Shown: positions 25,578-32,944, numbered from the stretch's first letter. The stretch is DNA of 64,000 nt from Spirochaetaceae bacterium (GCA_020632655.1 JACKFD010000008.1:62001-126000); one strand, 5' to 3'. Made by a program: numbers and translations. Notes: generated by a model from the sequence alone, not told the origin.

Positions 25578-26224
25578 GCACCCTCGCCTTCATGCGATGG
25601 CTCGAAGGAACCCCTTCGCGATACGACGCCGGGATGCGCGCGCTCACCTTCGGGCGGGTCGACGCCCTGCACGACGCCGTCGCCGAGGCGGCCAGCCCGC
25701 GATCGGGAGACCGGGTCCTCGAGGTCGGATGCGGAACGGGCGCCGTCACGGCGCGGCTCGTCGCGCGGGGTGCCCGGGTGACGGTCCTCGAGCCGAGCGC
25801 CGAGATGCTGGCGCAGGCCCGGAGCCGCGTCGGGAAGGACGCGCCCGTCGAGTGGCTGGAGCGAACGGCGTCGGAGATCGACACGCTGCCCGAACGGGCC
25901 TTCGACTCGATCGTGTTCTCGCTCTCCCTCTCCGAGATGTCGCCCGACGAGCGACGTCACGCGATCGCGGCGTCGCGCGACCGGCTGCGTGGCGGGGGAC
26001 GTCTCGTGGTCGCCGACGAGGTCCGTGCCCGAGGCCTCGCGGCCATGCTCCAGTCGGCAATGCGGGCGCCCCAGGCCCTGCTCGCCTGGCTGCTCGTCGG
26101 CAGCGTGTCCCAGGTCCTTCCGAACCTGCGCGGGGAGCTCGAGGCCGGCGGCTTCGTCGTGCGTTCCGAGCGGCGCTGGCTGGTCGACACGCTCGCCCTC
26201 CTGCTCGCGGAGCCTGCCCGATGA
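25574..26224 (+). CDS. Class I SAM-dependent methyltransferase coupled to the HgcAB-like fusion
   Basis: 216 residues. Motif I VLEVGCGTGAVTARL (about 47-61), VTVLEPSAEML, and RLRGGGRLVVADEV are typical of the UbiE-type group; the C-terminus is hydrophobic (PQALLAWLLVGSVSQVL). ATG overlaps the TetR stop and its own stop overlaps the next ATG (both ATGA). In this position it might methylate a small molecule, or a metal or metalloid species as ArsM does, but it lacks the cysteine pattern of ArsM. The role is unknown. Confidence 0.85.
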   Translation: MSTLAFMRWLEGTPSRYDAGMRALTFGRVDALHDAVAEAASPRSGDRVLEVGCGTGAVTARLVARGARVTVLEPSAEMLAQARSRVGKDAPVEWLERTASEIDTLPERAFDSIVFSLSLSEMSPDERRHAIAASRDRLRGGGRLVVADEVRARGLAAMLQSAMRAPQALLAWLLVGSVSQVLPNLRGELEAGGFVVRSERRWLVDTLALLLAEPAR

Positions 26225-27324
26225 ACGATCTCGTCAAGAGCGCTCTGCAGACGGCATTCCGGATGCTGCCGTGGCCGACCACGACGGGCCTGCGGCCGAT
26301 CGGAACCCCTGGACGCGCGAGCCCCGTCCTCCTGACCTCGAACTACGACCTCACGGTGCGGCGCGTCGAGCGGGCGCTCCGCGGCGTCGACGCCTGGCTG
26401 CTCGTCGCGCCGGCGGGGGGCATCAATGTCTGGTGCGCAGCCGCCGGCGGACATCTGACCACCCACCAGGTCGTGAGCACGCTGCGCACCTCCGGCATCG
26501 CCGAGCGCGTCGACCACCGCGTCCTCGTCCTGCCCCAGCTCGCCGCCACCGGCATCGAAGGCCTCGACGTATTCCGGCGCACGCATTGGCGGGTGCGTTT
26601 CGGTCCCGTCCGGGCCGAGGACCTGCCGGCCTATCTCGCGGCGCCCGGCGAGAAGACGGATGCGATGCGGCGCGTCTCCTTCGATTGGCGTGACCGCCTC
26701 GAGATGGCGATCGCGTGGGGCGCCCCGAGCGCCCTGGTCGTGGGCGGCCTGGCCCTGCTGCTGCAGCCCGCCTGGGCCCTTCCGCTGGTCGCGCTCTGCG
26801 CCGCCATGGCGCTGGCCACCTTCACGCTCCTCGACCGCATCCCGCGACGGGGCCCGCTCATCCTCGGCGCGGCCGCGACGCTCCTCTCCGTCGCGGCGAC
26901 CCTCGCCGCAGGGGGCGGCGCCGCCGCGGTCGCGACCGCGATCGCCGCGCCGCCGCTCCTGACCGCGCTGCTCACCTTCGACTACGCGGGCAGCACGCCG
27001 CTCGAAGGCGGGAGTCACTTCGAGAGCCGCGACTGGCGCATCCACCTGGACCTCGATCGATGCGCAGGCGTCTTCCGCTGCTGGGAGGTCTGCCCGGAGG
27101 CCTGCTTCGAGCGCGACGACGCGACTCGCAAGGTGATCCTCGCCCACGACGAACGCTGCGTCCGCTGCGGCGCGTGCGTCGTCCAATGCCCGAAGGATGC
27201 GCTCTCCTTCGTCGCATCCGACGGGGCGCGGATCGCGCCGGCGACGATCCGCCGCTACAAGCTGAACCTCCTCGGTCGGCGCACGGCGGATACGGGCGTC
27301 GATCGCGCATCGGACGTGCACTGA
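26221..27324 (+). CDS. HgcA-like corrinoid protein fused to an HgcB-like ferredoxin
   Basis: 367 residues. Residues 35-150 match the corrinoid domain of the mercury-methylation protein HgcA: cap-helix motif NVWCA at 69-73 (Cys72 is the expected cobalt ligand), VLVLPQLAATG (101-111), FGPVRAEDLPAYL (127-139) and MRRVSF. Four hydrophobic helices follow (about 165-252), then YAGSTP like the HgcA tail, and a C-terminal ferredoxin with C281-x5-C287-x3-C291P, C295 and a canonical CxxCxxCxxxCP (313-324). In HgcA the motif continues AAGKGT; here it is AAAGGH. Normally HgcA and HgcB are separate proteins of anaerobes. Mercury methylation is not proven; transfer of methyl from a corrinoid is the family role. 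Confidence 0.88.
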   Translation: MNDLVKSALQTAFRMLPWPTTTGLRPIGTPGRASPVLLTSNYDLTVRRVERALRGVDAWLLVAPAGGINVWCAAAGGHLTTHQVVSTLRTSGIAERVDHRVLVLPQLAATGIEGLDVFRRTHWRVRFGPVRAEDLPAYLAAPGEKTDAMRRVSFDWRDRLEMAIAWGAPSALVVGGLALLLQPAWALPLVALCAAMALATFTLLDRIPRRGPLILGAAATLLSVAATLAAGGGAAAVATAIAAPPLLTALLTFDYAGSTPLEGGSHFESRDWRIHLDLDRCAGVFRCWEVCPEACFERDDATRKVILAHDERCVRCGACVVQCPKDALSFVASDGARIAPATIRRYKLNLLGRRTADTGVDRASDVH

Positions 27325-28598
27325 GCGTCTGCGGTCGGACCGCGCCGCGCGGCCGGGTGCGGAGCCCGGGCGATCCCCTGCTCGCGGTCGAGCCGATCCG
27401 CTCTCCGCAGGGGATCCCGGCGGAGTGCGAGTCCGACCACACCGAGCAGAGCCACCCCGAGACCCGAGGCGAAGCCGGGCTCGGGCACGTGCACCTCGAG
27501 GAGCAGATTGCTCAGGTTCACGCTCGTGAGCCCGTTCTGCACGACGGAGAGATCCGCCACCCCATCGTCGAAGAGGGCCTGGATCGCGGGCGCCGAGAAG
27601 TCGACGCCGAGGTCCGAGAGCAGGAAGCCCGCGCCGCCGTTCCAGTCGACGGTCGCCGCATTGTCCCAGCACGGCTGCCCGACGAGGCACTCCGCGACGA
27701 GCTGTCCTTCGAGGTAGACCTCGATCGGCGCGGTCCCGCCGAAGCCGAAGTTCCCGCCCCAGGTCCCGTCGATGAAGACGTCGAGGATCTCGTCGAGGGG
27801 GCCGAGCGCCGACGCGTAGTCGAAGCTGCGGATCACGCCCCAGTCGATCGGGAAGTCGCCGCTCGTGCAGCCTCCCTGGAAGAAGCAATCGGGCGTGAGG
27901 AAGGCGTTGCTCACGATGAAGGGGCCGAGGATCGTGACCGGGGCATGTGAAGCGACGTAGCGGTACTCGACGTCGAAGCCGGTGCCGCCGATCGTGATCG
28001 GGCCGGCCATGCCGAGGGTGATCGAGTCCGCCGTGAATCCGATCACCTCGAGCACGCCGGGCTCGCCCGAGACCTTGACGACGCTCTCGATCGAGCCCGG
28101 ATCCGGCAGCCAGTCGAGATCCGAGAGTCGCACCTCGAAGGTCGACGGGATCGGCCAGGCGCCGAAGTCCGCGAAGTCGACGTGGATCAGGAGTGCATCC
28201 GTCGATCCGCCGATCGAAGGGCCGTCGAAGAAGTCGATCTCGAATCGAGAGCCCCCGAGCGAGAAGAAGGGCACGGAGTATTCCGGCGTATCGAGACCGA
28301 GATCGACGATCGCGGTCGTGCCCGCCGCGATCAGCACGTCGAAGCCCGGAGGCCAGCTCGTCTGCGTCGTCTCCCAGATCACCTCGGCCGCGATCGTGTC
28401 CCCGGCCAGGGACGCGTCTGCCGCGTCGGCCGTCAGTCCGACCGCCAGCGCCAGCATCCACCCGGCGCGGAGCACGCTCGATGCGAACGCGTGTCCGGCG
28501 GCGTCTCTCGTGCGCCCCGCGGCGACTCCGGCCCCCGGGTGGCCGCTCCCTCCTCCTCGCACCGATCCGGTGCCGCGAGCTTCCTCGATTCCCTGCAT
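27255..28598 (-). CDS. PEP-CTERM exported protein with unusual C-terminal tail
   Basis: 447 residues from the ATG at 28598. A long N-terminal leader precedes the hydrophobic signal (MLALAVGLTADAADA); a later Met there is an alternative start. The beta-rich body ends in VPEPGFASGLG, a hydrophobic helix and Arg cluster, the PEP-CTERM signal for exosortase. Normally the protein ends there, but here about 55 more residues follow and the stop overlaps the 3' end of the convergent HgcAB-like gene by 70 bases. Divergent from a second PEP-CTERM gene. Likely secreted or cell-surface; no exosortase gene is in the window. Confidence 0.75.
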   Translation of the reverse strand: MQGIEEARGTGSVRGGGSGHPGAGVAAGRTRDAAGHAFASSVLRAGWMLALAVGLTADAADASLAGDTIAAEVIWETTQTSWPPGFDVLIAAGTTAIVDLGLDTPEYSVPFFSLGGSRFEIDFFDGPSIGGSTDALLIHVDFADFGAWPIPSTFEVRLSDLDWLPDPGSIESVVKVSGEPGVLEVIGFTADSITLGMAGPITIGGTGFDVEYRYVASHAPVTILGPFIVSNAFLTPDCFFQGGCTSGDFPIDWGVIRSFDYASALGPLDEILDVFIDGTWGGNFGFGGTAPIEVYLEGQLVAECLVGQPCWDNAATVDWNGGAGFLLSDLGVDFSAPAIQALFDDGVADLSVVQNGLTSVNLSNLLLEVHVPEPGFASGLGVALLGVVGLALRRDPLRRADRLDREQGIARAPHPAARRGPTADAQCTSDARSTPVSAVRRPRRFSL

Positions 28599-28665
28599 GG
28601 CTCGTCCGCTCCCGCTTCGTGGCGCATCCGCCCTCGCCCCGCGCGGACACGACCGTCCTCCGATG

Positions 28666-28694
28666 ACACCGATCGGTGTGCAATCGACGTACCG
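28666..28694 (-). promoter_or_regulatory. Candidate sigma-54 promoter with overlapping palindrome
   Basis: Minus-strand CGGTACG-TCGA-TTGCA (28694-28679) matches the -24/-12 consensus TGGCACG-N4-TTGCW at ten of twelve positions with exact GG-to-GC spacing. A perfect 14-base palindrome ACACCGATCGGTGT (28666-28679) overlaps the transcription start region. Transcription would begin near 28668, about 70 bases before the PEP-CTERM start codon. Confidence 0.55.
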
Positions 28695-28757
28695 CATGGG
28701 CGGCCGCGCCGGGGCCCGGCTCACGCGCCACCCCGCACGAGATCCCCGCCTTGCCGA

Positions 28758-28782
28758 CACCACAGGCCACAGCGTTGTGGTG
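28758..28782. promoter_or_regulatory. Inverted repeat between the two PEP-CTERM promoters
   Basis: CACCACA (28758-28764) and TGTGGTG (28776-28782) are a seven-base inverted repeat spaced by 11. It lies roughly 90-100 bases upstream of both inferred transcription starts, the normal distance for an enhancer-binding activator such as PrsR. Confidence 0.45.
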
Positions 28783-28830
28783 CTGCGTCCCGCCTCCCCG
28801 CGCGCCTCGCACGCGTGAGGCTTCCGGGGC

Positions 28831-28847
28831 TGGCATGGAAGCTGCTT
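28831..28847 (+). promoter_or_regulatory. Candidate sigma-54 promoter
   Basis: TGGCATG-GAAG-CTGCT has GG and GC ten bases apart and ten of twelve consensus matches to the sigma-54 -24/-12 element. Transcription would start near 28857, about 33 bases before the ATG of the PEP-CTERM gene at 28890. PEP-CTERM genes of other bacteria are controlled by the PrsK/PrsR system through sigma-54. Confidence 0.6.
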
Positions 28848-28889
28848 CCCCGGGTTGGAGCGGAATCGAGCCGAGGGAGGCAGCCGGAG

Positions 28890-29750
28890 ATGAAGCAGCA
28901 GATCGCTTCGATCGTGAGCGAAGGAGGGTGTCGCAGCCGGGCGCCGGGGCAGGCGTGCCGACGGTGGAGCCCGATCGCGATGGCGACGGCCCTGCTCCTC
29001 GCAGGCGGCGTCGAGCGCGCCCGTGCCGACTGGAGCGAGAGCTTCGACGCCGGCTTCTCGCAGGCCTGGAACTTCGCCGCGACCGACGACATCGGGGATC
29101 CGCCCGCGACCGGCGCGTCGACCTTCGCCGTCGTGGAGGCCGGGGTCGACGACCACCTGCTCATCAGCCATACGACGACGGGCGTGCGCGACGGAGGCGG
29201 CGGCGCGACCGACGGATTCGGTTGGGTCGACGAGAGCTTCAGCGACGTGGCCGTCAGCGCCGAGATCAACGCCTTCCCGGCGAGCGGGCAGCAGAGCCTC
29301 CTCGGCGTGCTGGCGCGCGGCAACCCCTCGACGGGGGCGGTCTATGCGGCAGGCATCGACTTCGACGCCTCGATCTTCGCGATCGGTCGAAGCGACGACT
29401 TCGCGGACTTCTTCACGACCCTCGCCTTCGACCCCGGCGTCGCGATCGATCCGGGCGAGCCCTATCGCGTGCAGTTCTTCCTGCTCGGCTCGACCCTCGT
29501 GGCCAGGCTACTCGACGGTACGACGGGCGAGCTGCTCTCGACCCTGGTGGCCGTCGACGGCCTCTACGCGAGCGGCTTCGCGGGCGTGCTGGTCGAGACC
29601 GCCTACGACGGATTCGACAATCCGATCGCGCCGATCGTCGGGACCTTCGACGATGTCTCGGCCGTGCCCGAGCCTTCCGCAGGCGCCCTGCTCGCGAGCG
29701 GCCTGCTCGGCCTCGGTGCGCTCTCGCGACTCAGCCGACGAGCCGCATGA
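28890..29750 (+). CDS. PEP-CTERM exported protein
   Basis: 286 residues. A Lys/Arg-containing leader and hydrophobic signal (SPIAMATALLLAGG, ending near ARADW, about 35-50), then a beta-sandwich body that resembles a concanavalin/laminin-G-type domain, and a C-terminal VPEPSAGALLASGLLGLGAL followed by SRLSRRAA, a complete PEP-CTERM signal. Exported, then processed by exosortase, probably to the outer surface or matrix. Start at 28890 is supported by CCGGAG. The last 20 bases overlap the convergent UGSC selenoprotein gene. Confidence 0.88.
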   Translation: MKQQIASIVSEGGCRSRAPGQACRRWSPIAMATALLLAGGVERARADWSESFDAGFSQAWNFAATDDIGDPPATGASTFAVVEAGVDDHLLISHTTTGVRDGGGGATDGFGWVDESFSDVAVSAEINAFPASGQQSLLGVLARGNPSTGAVYAAGIDFDASIFAIGRSDDFADFFTTLAFDPGVAIDPGEPYRVQFFLLGSTLVARLLDGTTGELLSTLVAVDGLYASGFAGVLVETAYDGFDNPIAPIVGTFDDVSAVPEPSAGALLASGLLGLGALSRLSRRAA

Positions 29751-30267
29751 GGATCTCGTCGATCATCGGCGCGAGCTTCGCTTCGACCACCGCATCCGAT
29801 CGGTCGAGGTAGTCCGAAGACACGACGACGAGCGGAAGATCCGGCATCCCCCGCAGCGCCGCGTGGGTGCGCGCGGCGGCCTCGAAGGGCGCCGTGACGA
29901 AGGTGAGGGTGGGAATGCCCTGCTCCTCGAGGCGAACCGAGTCGAGCACACTGCCCGACGTGCAGGAGCCTCATTTGGCGAGGCCGTTCAAGACGGCGTC
30001 GTCCTCCAGGAAGCGCGCGAGGAGCTCCGACTCCGCCGGCCGCGAGAGCACGGGCTTGATCTCGAGGTGGAGATCGATCGCGCCGAGTCGCGCGCGGAGC
30101 GCCCGCGACAGGATCCGGGCGTAGCCGGGGAAGTGCGGCCCGGTCGGATGCTCGGGCTCGTTGCTCAGGAATCCGATCCGATGCAGCCGAGCCGGGTCCC
30201 CCACCCGCATCGCGAGCCGCTTCGTCTCCGTCCCGAACGCACCACGCGGGTCGACCAGCTCGATCAT
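29731..30267 (-). CDS. UGSC family selenoprotein (in-frame TGA read as selenocysteine)
   Basis: The frame runs 178 codons from ATG at 30267 to the stop at 29731, interrupted once by TGA at 29973-29971. The residues around it are LNGLAK-U-GSC, exactly the U-G-S-C motif that names this selenoprotein family, and good protein sequence continues after it (VLDSVRLEEQG, LPLVVVSSDYLDRSDAVV). A SECIS hairpin follows at the correct distance. Without recoding it would be cut into a 98-residue and a 72-residue piece. The ATG overlaps the upstream gene stop (ATGA). UGSC proteins are thought to be redox enzymes with a Sec-x-x-Cys centre; their reaction is unknown to me. Confidence 0.9.
29941..29959 (-). 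promoter_or_regulatory. Bacterial SECIS hairpin downstream of the UGA
   Basis: In the mRNA, GUCGGGC and GCUCGAC form a seven-base-pair stem closing a five-base loop AGUGU. The apical G-U needed by SelB lies 20 bases after the UGA, within the range of bacterial SECIS elements. It is inside the coding sequence, as expected in bacteria. Confidence 0.8.
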
Positions 30268-31409
30268 CGTCCTTCCTCCTTCTTCCGCCCGCCTGCCGCC
30301 ATCGCCGGCAGGGCACGCGTGATCGCGAAGCCGCCGAGATGTCCCCAGGACGGACAGACGGCGGCGCAGGGAATGCTGTCCGCGCCGCTCACGACGACGT
30401 GGATGTCCTCGGGCGCTTCGGTCACGGGCACGCGCGTCTCCGGATCGCTCTGGTCGACCCAGTCGGGCCACCACGCATGACGTTCGCCCGGATCGAGCGT
30501 CGGCTGCCCATCCGGCTCGACCCGGATGTCGCCGAGCCGACGGCGCGCCTTCTGCCAGAGGAAGGCCTGCACGTCCCCGCGCGAGAAGCCCTCCCTCGCG
30601 AGCGAGCGGGCCATCGACGGACTCAGCACGACGAGCGTCTCGCCCATCGTATGCGTATTCGAGTTGCCCCGCGCGCAGAGCTGATCGGCGACCAGCTCGA
30701 GCCAGCGCTCCCCCACCCGCGCCCCCTCCCGCGTGGCGACGCCCCAGAGATTCGCGATCTGCGGCGCCTCGCAGGCGAAGACCGTGACGGCGCTTCCGCC
30801 GGACGCGATCCCCCGCTCCGCGACGAAGGAGGGCCAGGGCGTGTTCTCGGGCTCCTCGGCGAGACAGTAGGCGAGGCGACCCGGATGACCGAGGATCTCC
30901 TGCACGGGCCTGCGCGGCTGCGCGCCACCGAGATTCCACGAGACGAGACGGACGGCGCGCCCGATCGCGAGGTTGGCCCGCGCCCCGCCGCCGCTGAAAA
31001 CGGACTCCTGCGTCGCGAAGCCGAGCGCCCGCACGACCGGCCCCGAGACGATCACGAGGGGCCAGCAGGGATGCGTCGTCGTCACGACGCCCGCGAGGTT
31101 GAAGCGCGGCTCGAGCATCGCCTCGAGCGCCGCCAGCACGATCGGCATGTGCTCGGGCAGACAGCCCGCCATCGCCGCATTCGCCGCGATCGCCTCGACC
31201 GTGCCCGCCCGCCCGCTCGGCGGAATCGCACCGATCGAATGATCCGCGGAGAGCCCCGACCCCGCGACGAGTCGCGCCACCACGTCCCGCTCCGGAGGAA
31301 AGGTCGGCAGGCCGTCGGTCAGCCCGAGCCGGTAGCAGAGCTCCGGCCACTCCGACGCCTCGATCCGCCGCGGCATGGCCTCGCCCGTCGCGAACGTCTC
31401 GATCGTCAC
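30264..31409 (-). CDS. Conserved protein coupled to the UGSC selenoprotein
   Basis: 381 residues. The start is GTG at 31409, supported by GGGGAGG six bases upstream; an ATG 33 bases later is possible. Visible landmarks are SIGAIPPSGRAGTVEAIAANA, AGCLPEHMP, the cysteine-bearing THPCWP, NTHTMGE and DIHVVVSGADSIPCAAVCPS. I do not recognise a catalytic fold. Its stop overlaps the UGSC start by ATGA, so the two are made together and probably form one enzyme or complex. The upstream exported SnoaL/LEH-like gene is 31 bases away. Confidence 0.75.
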   Translation of the reverse strand: MTIETFATGEAMPRRIEASEWPELCYRLGLTDGLPTFPPERDVVARLVAGSGLSADHSIGAIPPSGRAGTVEAIAANAAMAGCLPEHMPIVLAALEAMLEPRFNLAGVVTTTHPCWPLVIVSGPVVRALGFATQESVFSGGGARANLAIGRAVRLVSWNLGGAQPRRPVQEILGHPGRLAYCLAEEPENTPWPSFVAERGIASGGSAVTVFACEAPQIANLWGVATREGARVGERWLELVADQLCARGNSNTHTMGETLVVLSPSMARSLAREGFSRGDVQAFLWQKARRRLGDIRVEPDGQPTLDPGERHAWWPDWVDQSDPETRVPVTEAPEDIHVVVSGADSIPCAAVCPSWGHLGGFAITRALPAMAAGGRKKEEGR

Positions 31410-31440
31410 GCGCGCCTCCCCTGCCGCGATCGCGATCCCA

Positions 31441-31908
31441 TCACCGATCCAGATAGTCGGTCCACTCCGCGATCAGCCCGTCCTTCACGAGGAAGACGCC
31501 GACCACGGGGAAGACCTGCTCTGCCTCGCCCTCGGTCTTCATCGTGTCGATGCGCCGATTCACGACGATCGGTCCGTACACCGTCGTCGCCACGGTCTCG
31601 ACCGTGAGGCTCACGCCCGGCTTCATGAAGCCCTTCATCGCGTCGCCGATCGCGGCCCGACCGACGATCGGGGGCTGGTCCTCGACCATGCGCACCGAGG
31701 CCTCGGGCGCGAGCAGCGCCACGGCGGCGTCGGGATCGTCCCAGGCGGCGATGAAACGATCGACGACCTCGATCGCGGCCTGCTCGGCGGCGCTCGGCCC
31801 CGCCTCGGCCGCGCGCGGCGCGAGCCCACCCGCGAGCAGCAGGAGTGCGAGGAGTGAGACGGAGCGCGGGAAGGCTCGCTTGCGGACCGGAACGGGCAGA
31901 TCGGACAT
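31441..31908 (-). CDS. Exported SnoaL/limonene-epoxide-hydrolase-like protein
   Basis: 155 residues. Signal peptide with KRAFPR then LLALLLLAGGLAPRAAEA (about 8-32). The mature part is an NTF2-like alpha+beta cone: AIEVVDRFIAAWDDPDAAVALLAPEASV at the start, VNRRIDTM and VFLVKDGLIAEWTDYLD at the end, as in limonene-1,2-epoxide hydrolase and SnoaL proteins. Usual members are cytosolic, so export is notable. First gene of the UGSC cassette, 31 bases before the conserved gene. Start from MSDLP at 31908; the longer frame has no support. Confidence 0.8.
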   Translation of the reverse strand: MSDLPVPVRKRAFPRSVSLLALLLLAGGLAPRAAEAGPSAAEQAAIEVVDRFIAAWDDPDAAVALLAPEASVRMVEDQPPIVGRAAIGDAMKGFMKPGVSLTVETVATTVYGPIVVNRRIDTMKTEGEAEQVFPVVGVFLVKDGLIAEWTDYLDR

Positions 31909-32000
31909 CGAGGGCGCCTCCAGATCGGGCCGGTCGGCAAGACCGACGCGCTCGACTGTAGAGGGCGGCGTGGGCGACCGCCGCCCCACCCGGCCCCGAC

Positions 32001-32774
32001 TCAGCGCGGCCACTCGGGCCTTCTCTTCTCGAGGAACGCCTTGAAGCCCTCGACCATCTCGGGGTTCATGATCTCACGCTGGAAGATCCGCGCGTCGTAG
32101 GCGGGCAGGCGTCGATTGAGGTCGTCCTTGACCAGCGTGCGCGCCCGCGGCCCCGTCAGCCGGATCTGCTCGAGCACCCACTCGACGTGCGAATCGAACT
32201 CGGCGTCGGCCACGACCTTCCCGACCAGACCGAGGGAGGCGGCTTCGCGGGCGTCGATCTCGGCGGCGGTGTAGAGGAGGTAGCGTGCGGCGGCGAGGCC
32301 GACGGAGAGCGGCAGGCGCGCGGTCATGTGCGGGTCGGCGATGCCGCGCAGGAGCTCCGGGGCGCGGAAGCGGGCGCGCTCGGCGGCGACGACGACGTCG
32401 CTGAAGAGGACGATGTTCAGGCCGCCGGCGTGGCAGGCGCCGTTGACCGCGCAGACGACGACCTTGCGGCAGCGCTCGAGGTGGCGGAAGGGATGGTGGT
32501 CCGTCGGGTCCGGCTCGAGGGCGAGCGCCTCGGCATTCTCCGACGCGCCCGACATGTCGCCGCCCGCGCAGAACCAGTCGCCCGTGCCGGTCACGAGCAG
32601 GGCGTCGATCTCGGGATCGCCGTCCGCGAGCACCGCCGCCTTCTTCAGCCCGCGGTACATGCTCTGGGTCATCGCGTTGCGCCGCTCGACCCGATCGATC
32701 CGCACGCGCAGCACGCGGTCCTCGACGGTGGCGACGAGGTGTCGGGTCTCGAGGTCGATGTCTCGGGTCGTCAT
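32001..32774 (-). CDS. Enoyl-CoA hydratase/isomerase family protein
   Basis: 257 residues, crotonase fold: RNAMTQSMY near residue 35, oxyanion hole CAGGDMS and NGACHAGGLN, and FRAPELLRGI, which keeps the second catalytic Glu while the first position is Asn. It may thus act as isomerase, hydratase with altered mechanism, or hydrolase. CoA-thioester substrate in the cytosol. The only good Met for the frame is 32774. Located 92 bases upstream of the SnoaL-like gene and divergent to the SDR at 32945. Confidence 0.88.
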   Translation of the reverse strand: MTTRDIDLETRHLVATVEDRVLRVRIDRVERRNAMTQSMYRGLKKAAVLADGDPEIDALLVTGTGDWFCAGGDMSGASENAEALALEPDPTDHHPFRHLERCRKVVVCAVNGACHAGGLNIVLFSDVVVAAERARFRAPELLRGIADPHMTARLPLSVGLAAARYLLYTAAEIDAREAASLGLVGKVVADAEFDSHVEWVLEQIRLTGPRARTLVKDDLNRRLPAYDARIFQREIMNPEMVEGFKAFLEKRRPEWPR

Positions 32775-32944
32775 GGGGGTGAGCTTGGCAGGCCCGGCGG
32801 ATCCGTCAACGCGCGCCGAACGGGGCCCCCCGGCCGTGCGCGGCGCGGACCGATCGACGCGTTGCCGCCCGATGCCCGCTCGGCGAGAGTCTGCGGCGAG
32901 TCCTCGACCCACCGGCCGCGGAAGGCCTCTGGCCGGAGAGCACC

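Noticed and set aside
24253..25884. 543-codon minus-strand frame covering the MarR gene and antisense to tetR
   Set aside because: Only the MarR part has protein-like sequence and a ribosome binding site. The upstream part is Arg/Ser-rich shadow of the TetR and methyltransferase genes.
29731..29970. A separate 72-residue gene or a pseudogene fragment after the TGA at 29973
   Set aside because: The fragment has no start of its own with a ribosome binding site, continues the same frame exactly, and the TGA lies in the UGSC motif with a SECIS hairpin behind it. One recoded gene explains all of this better.
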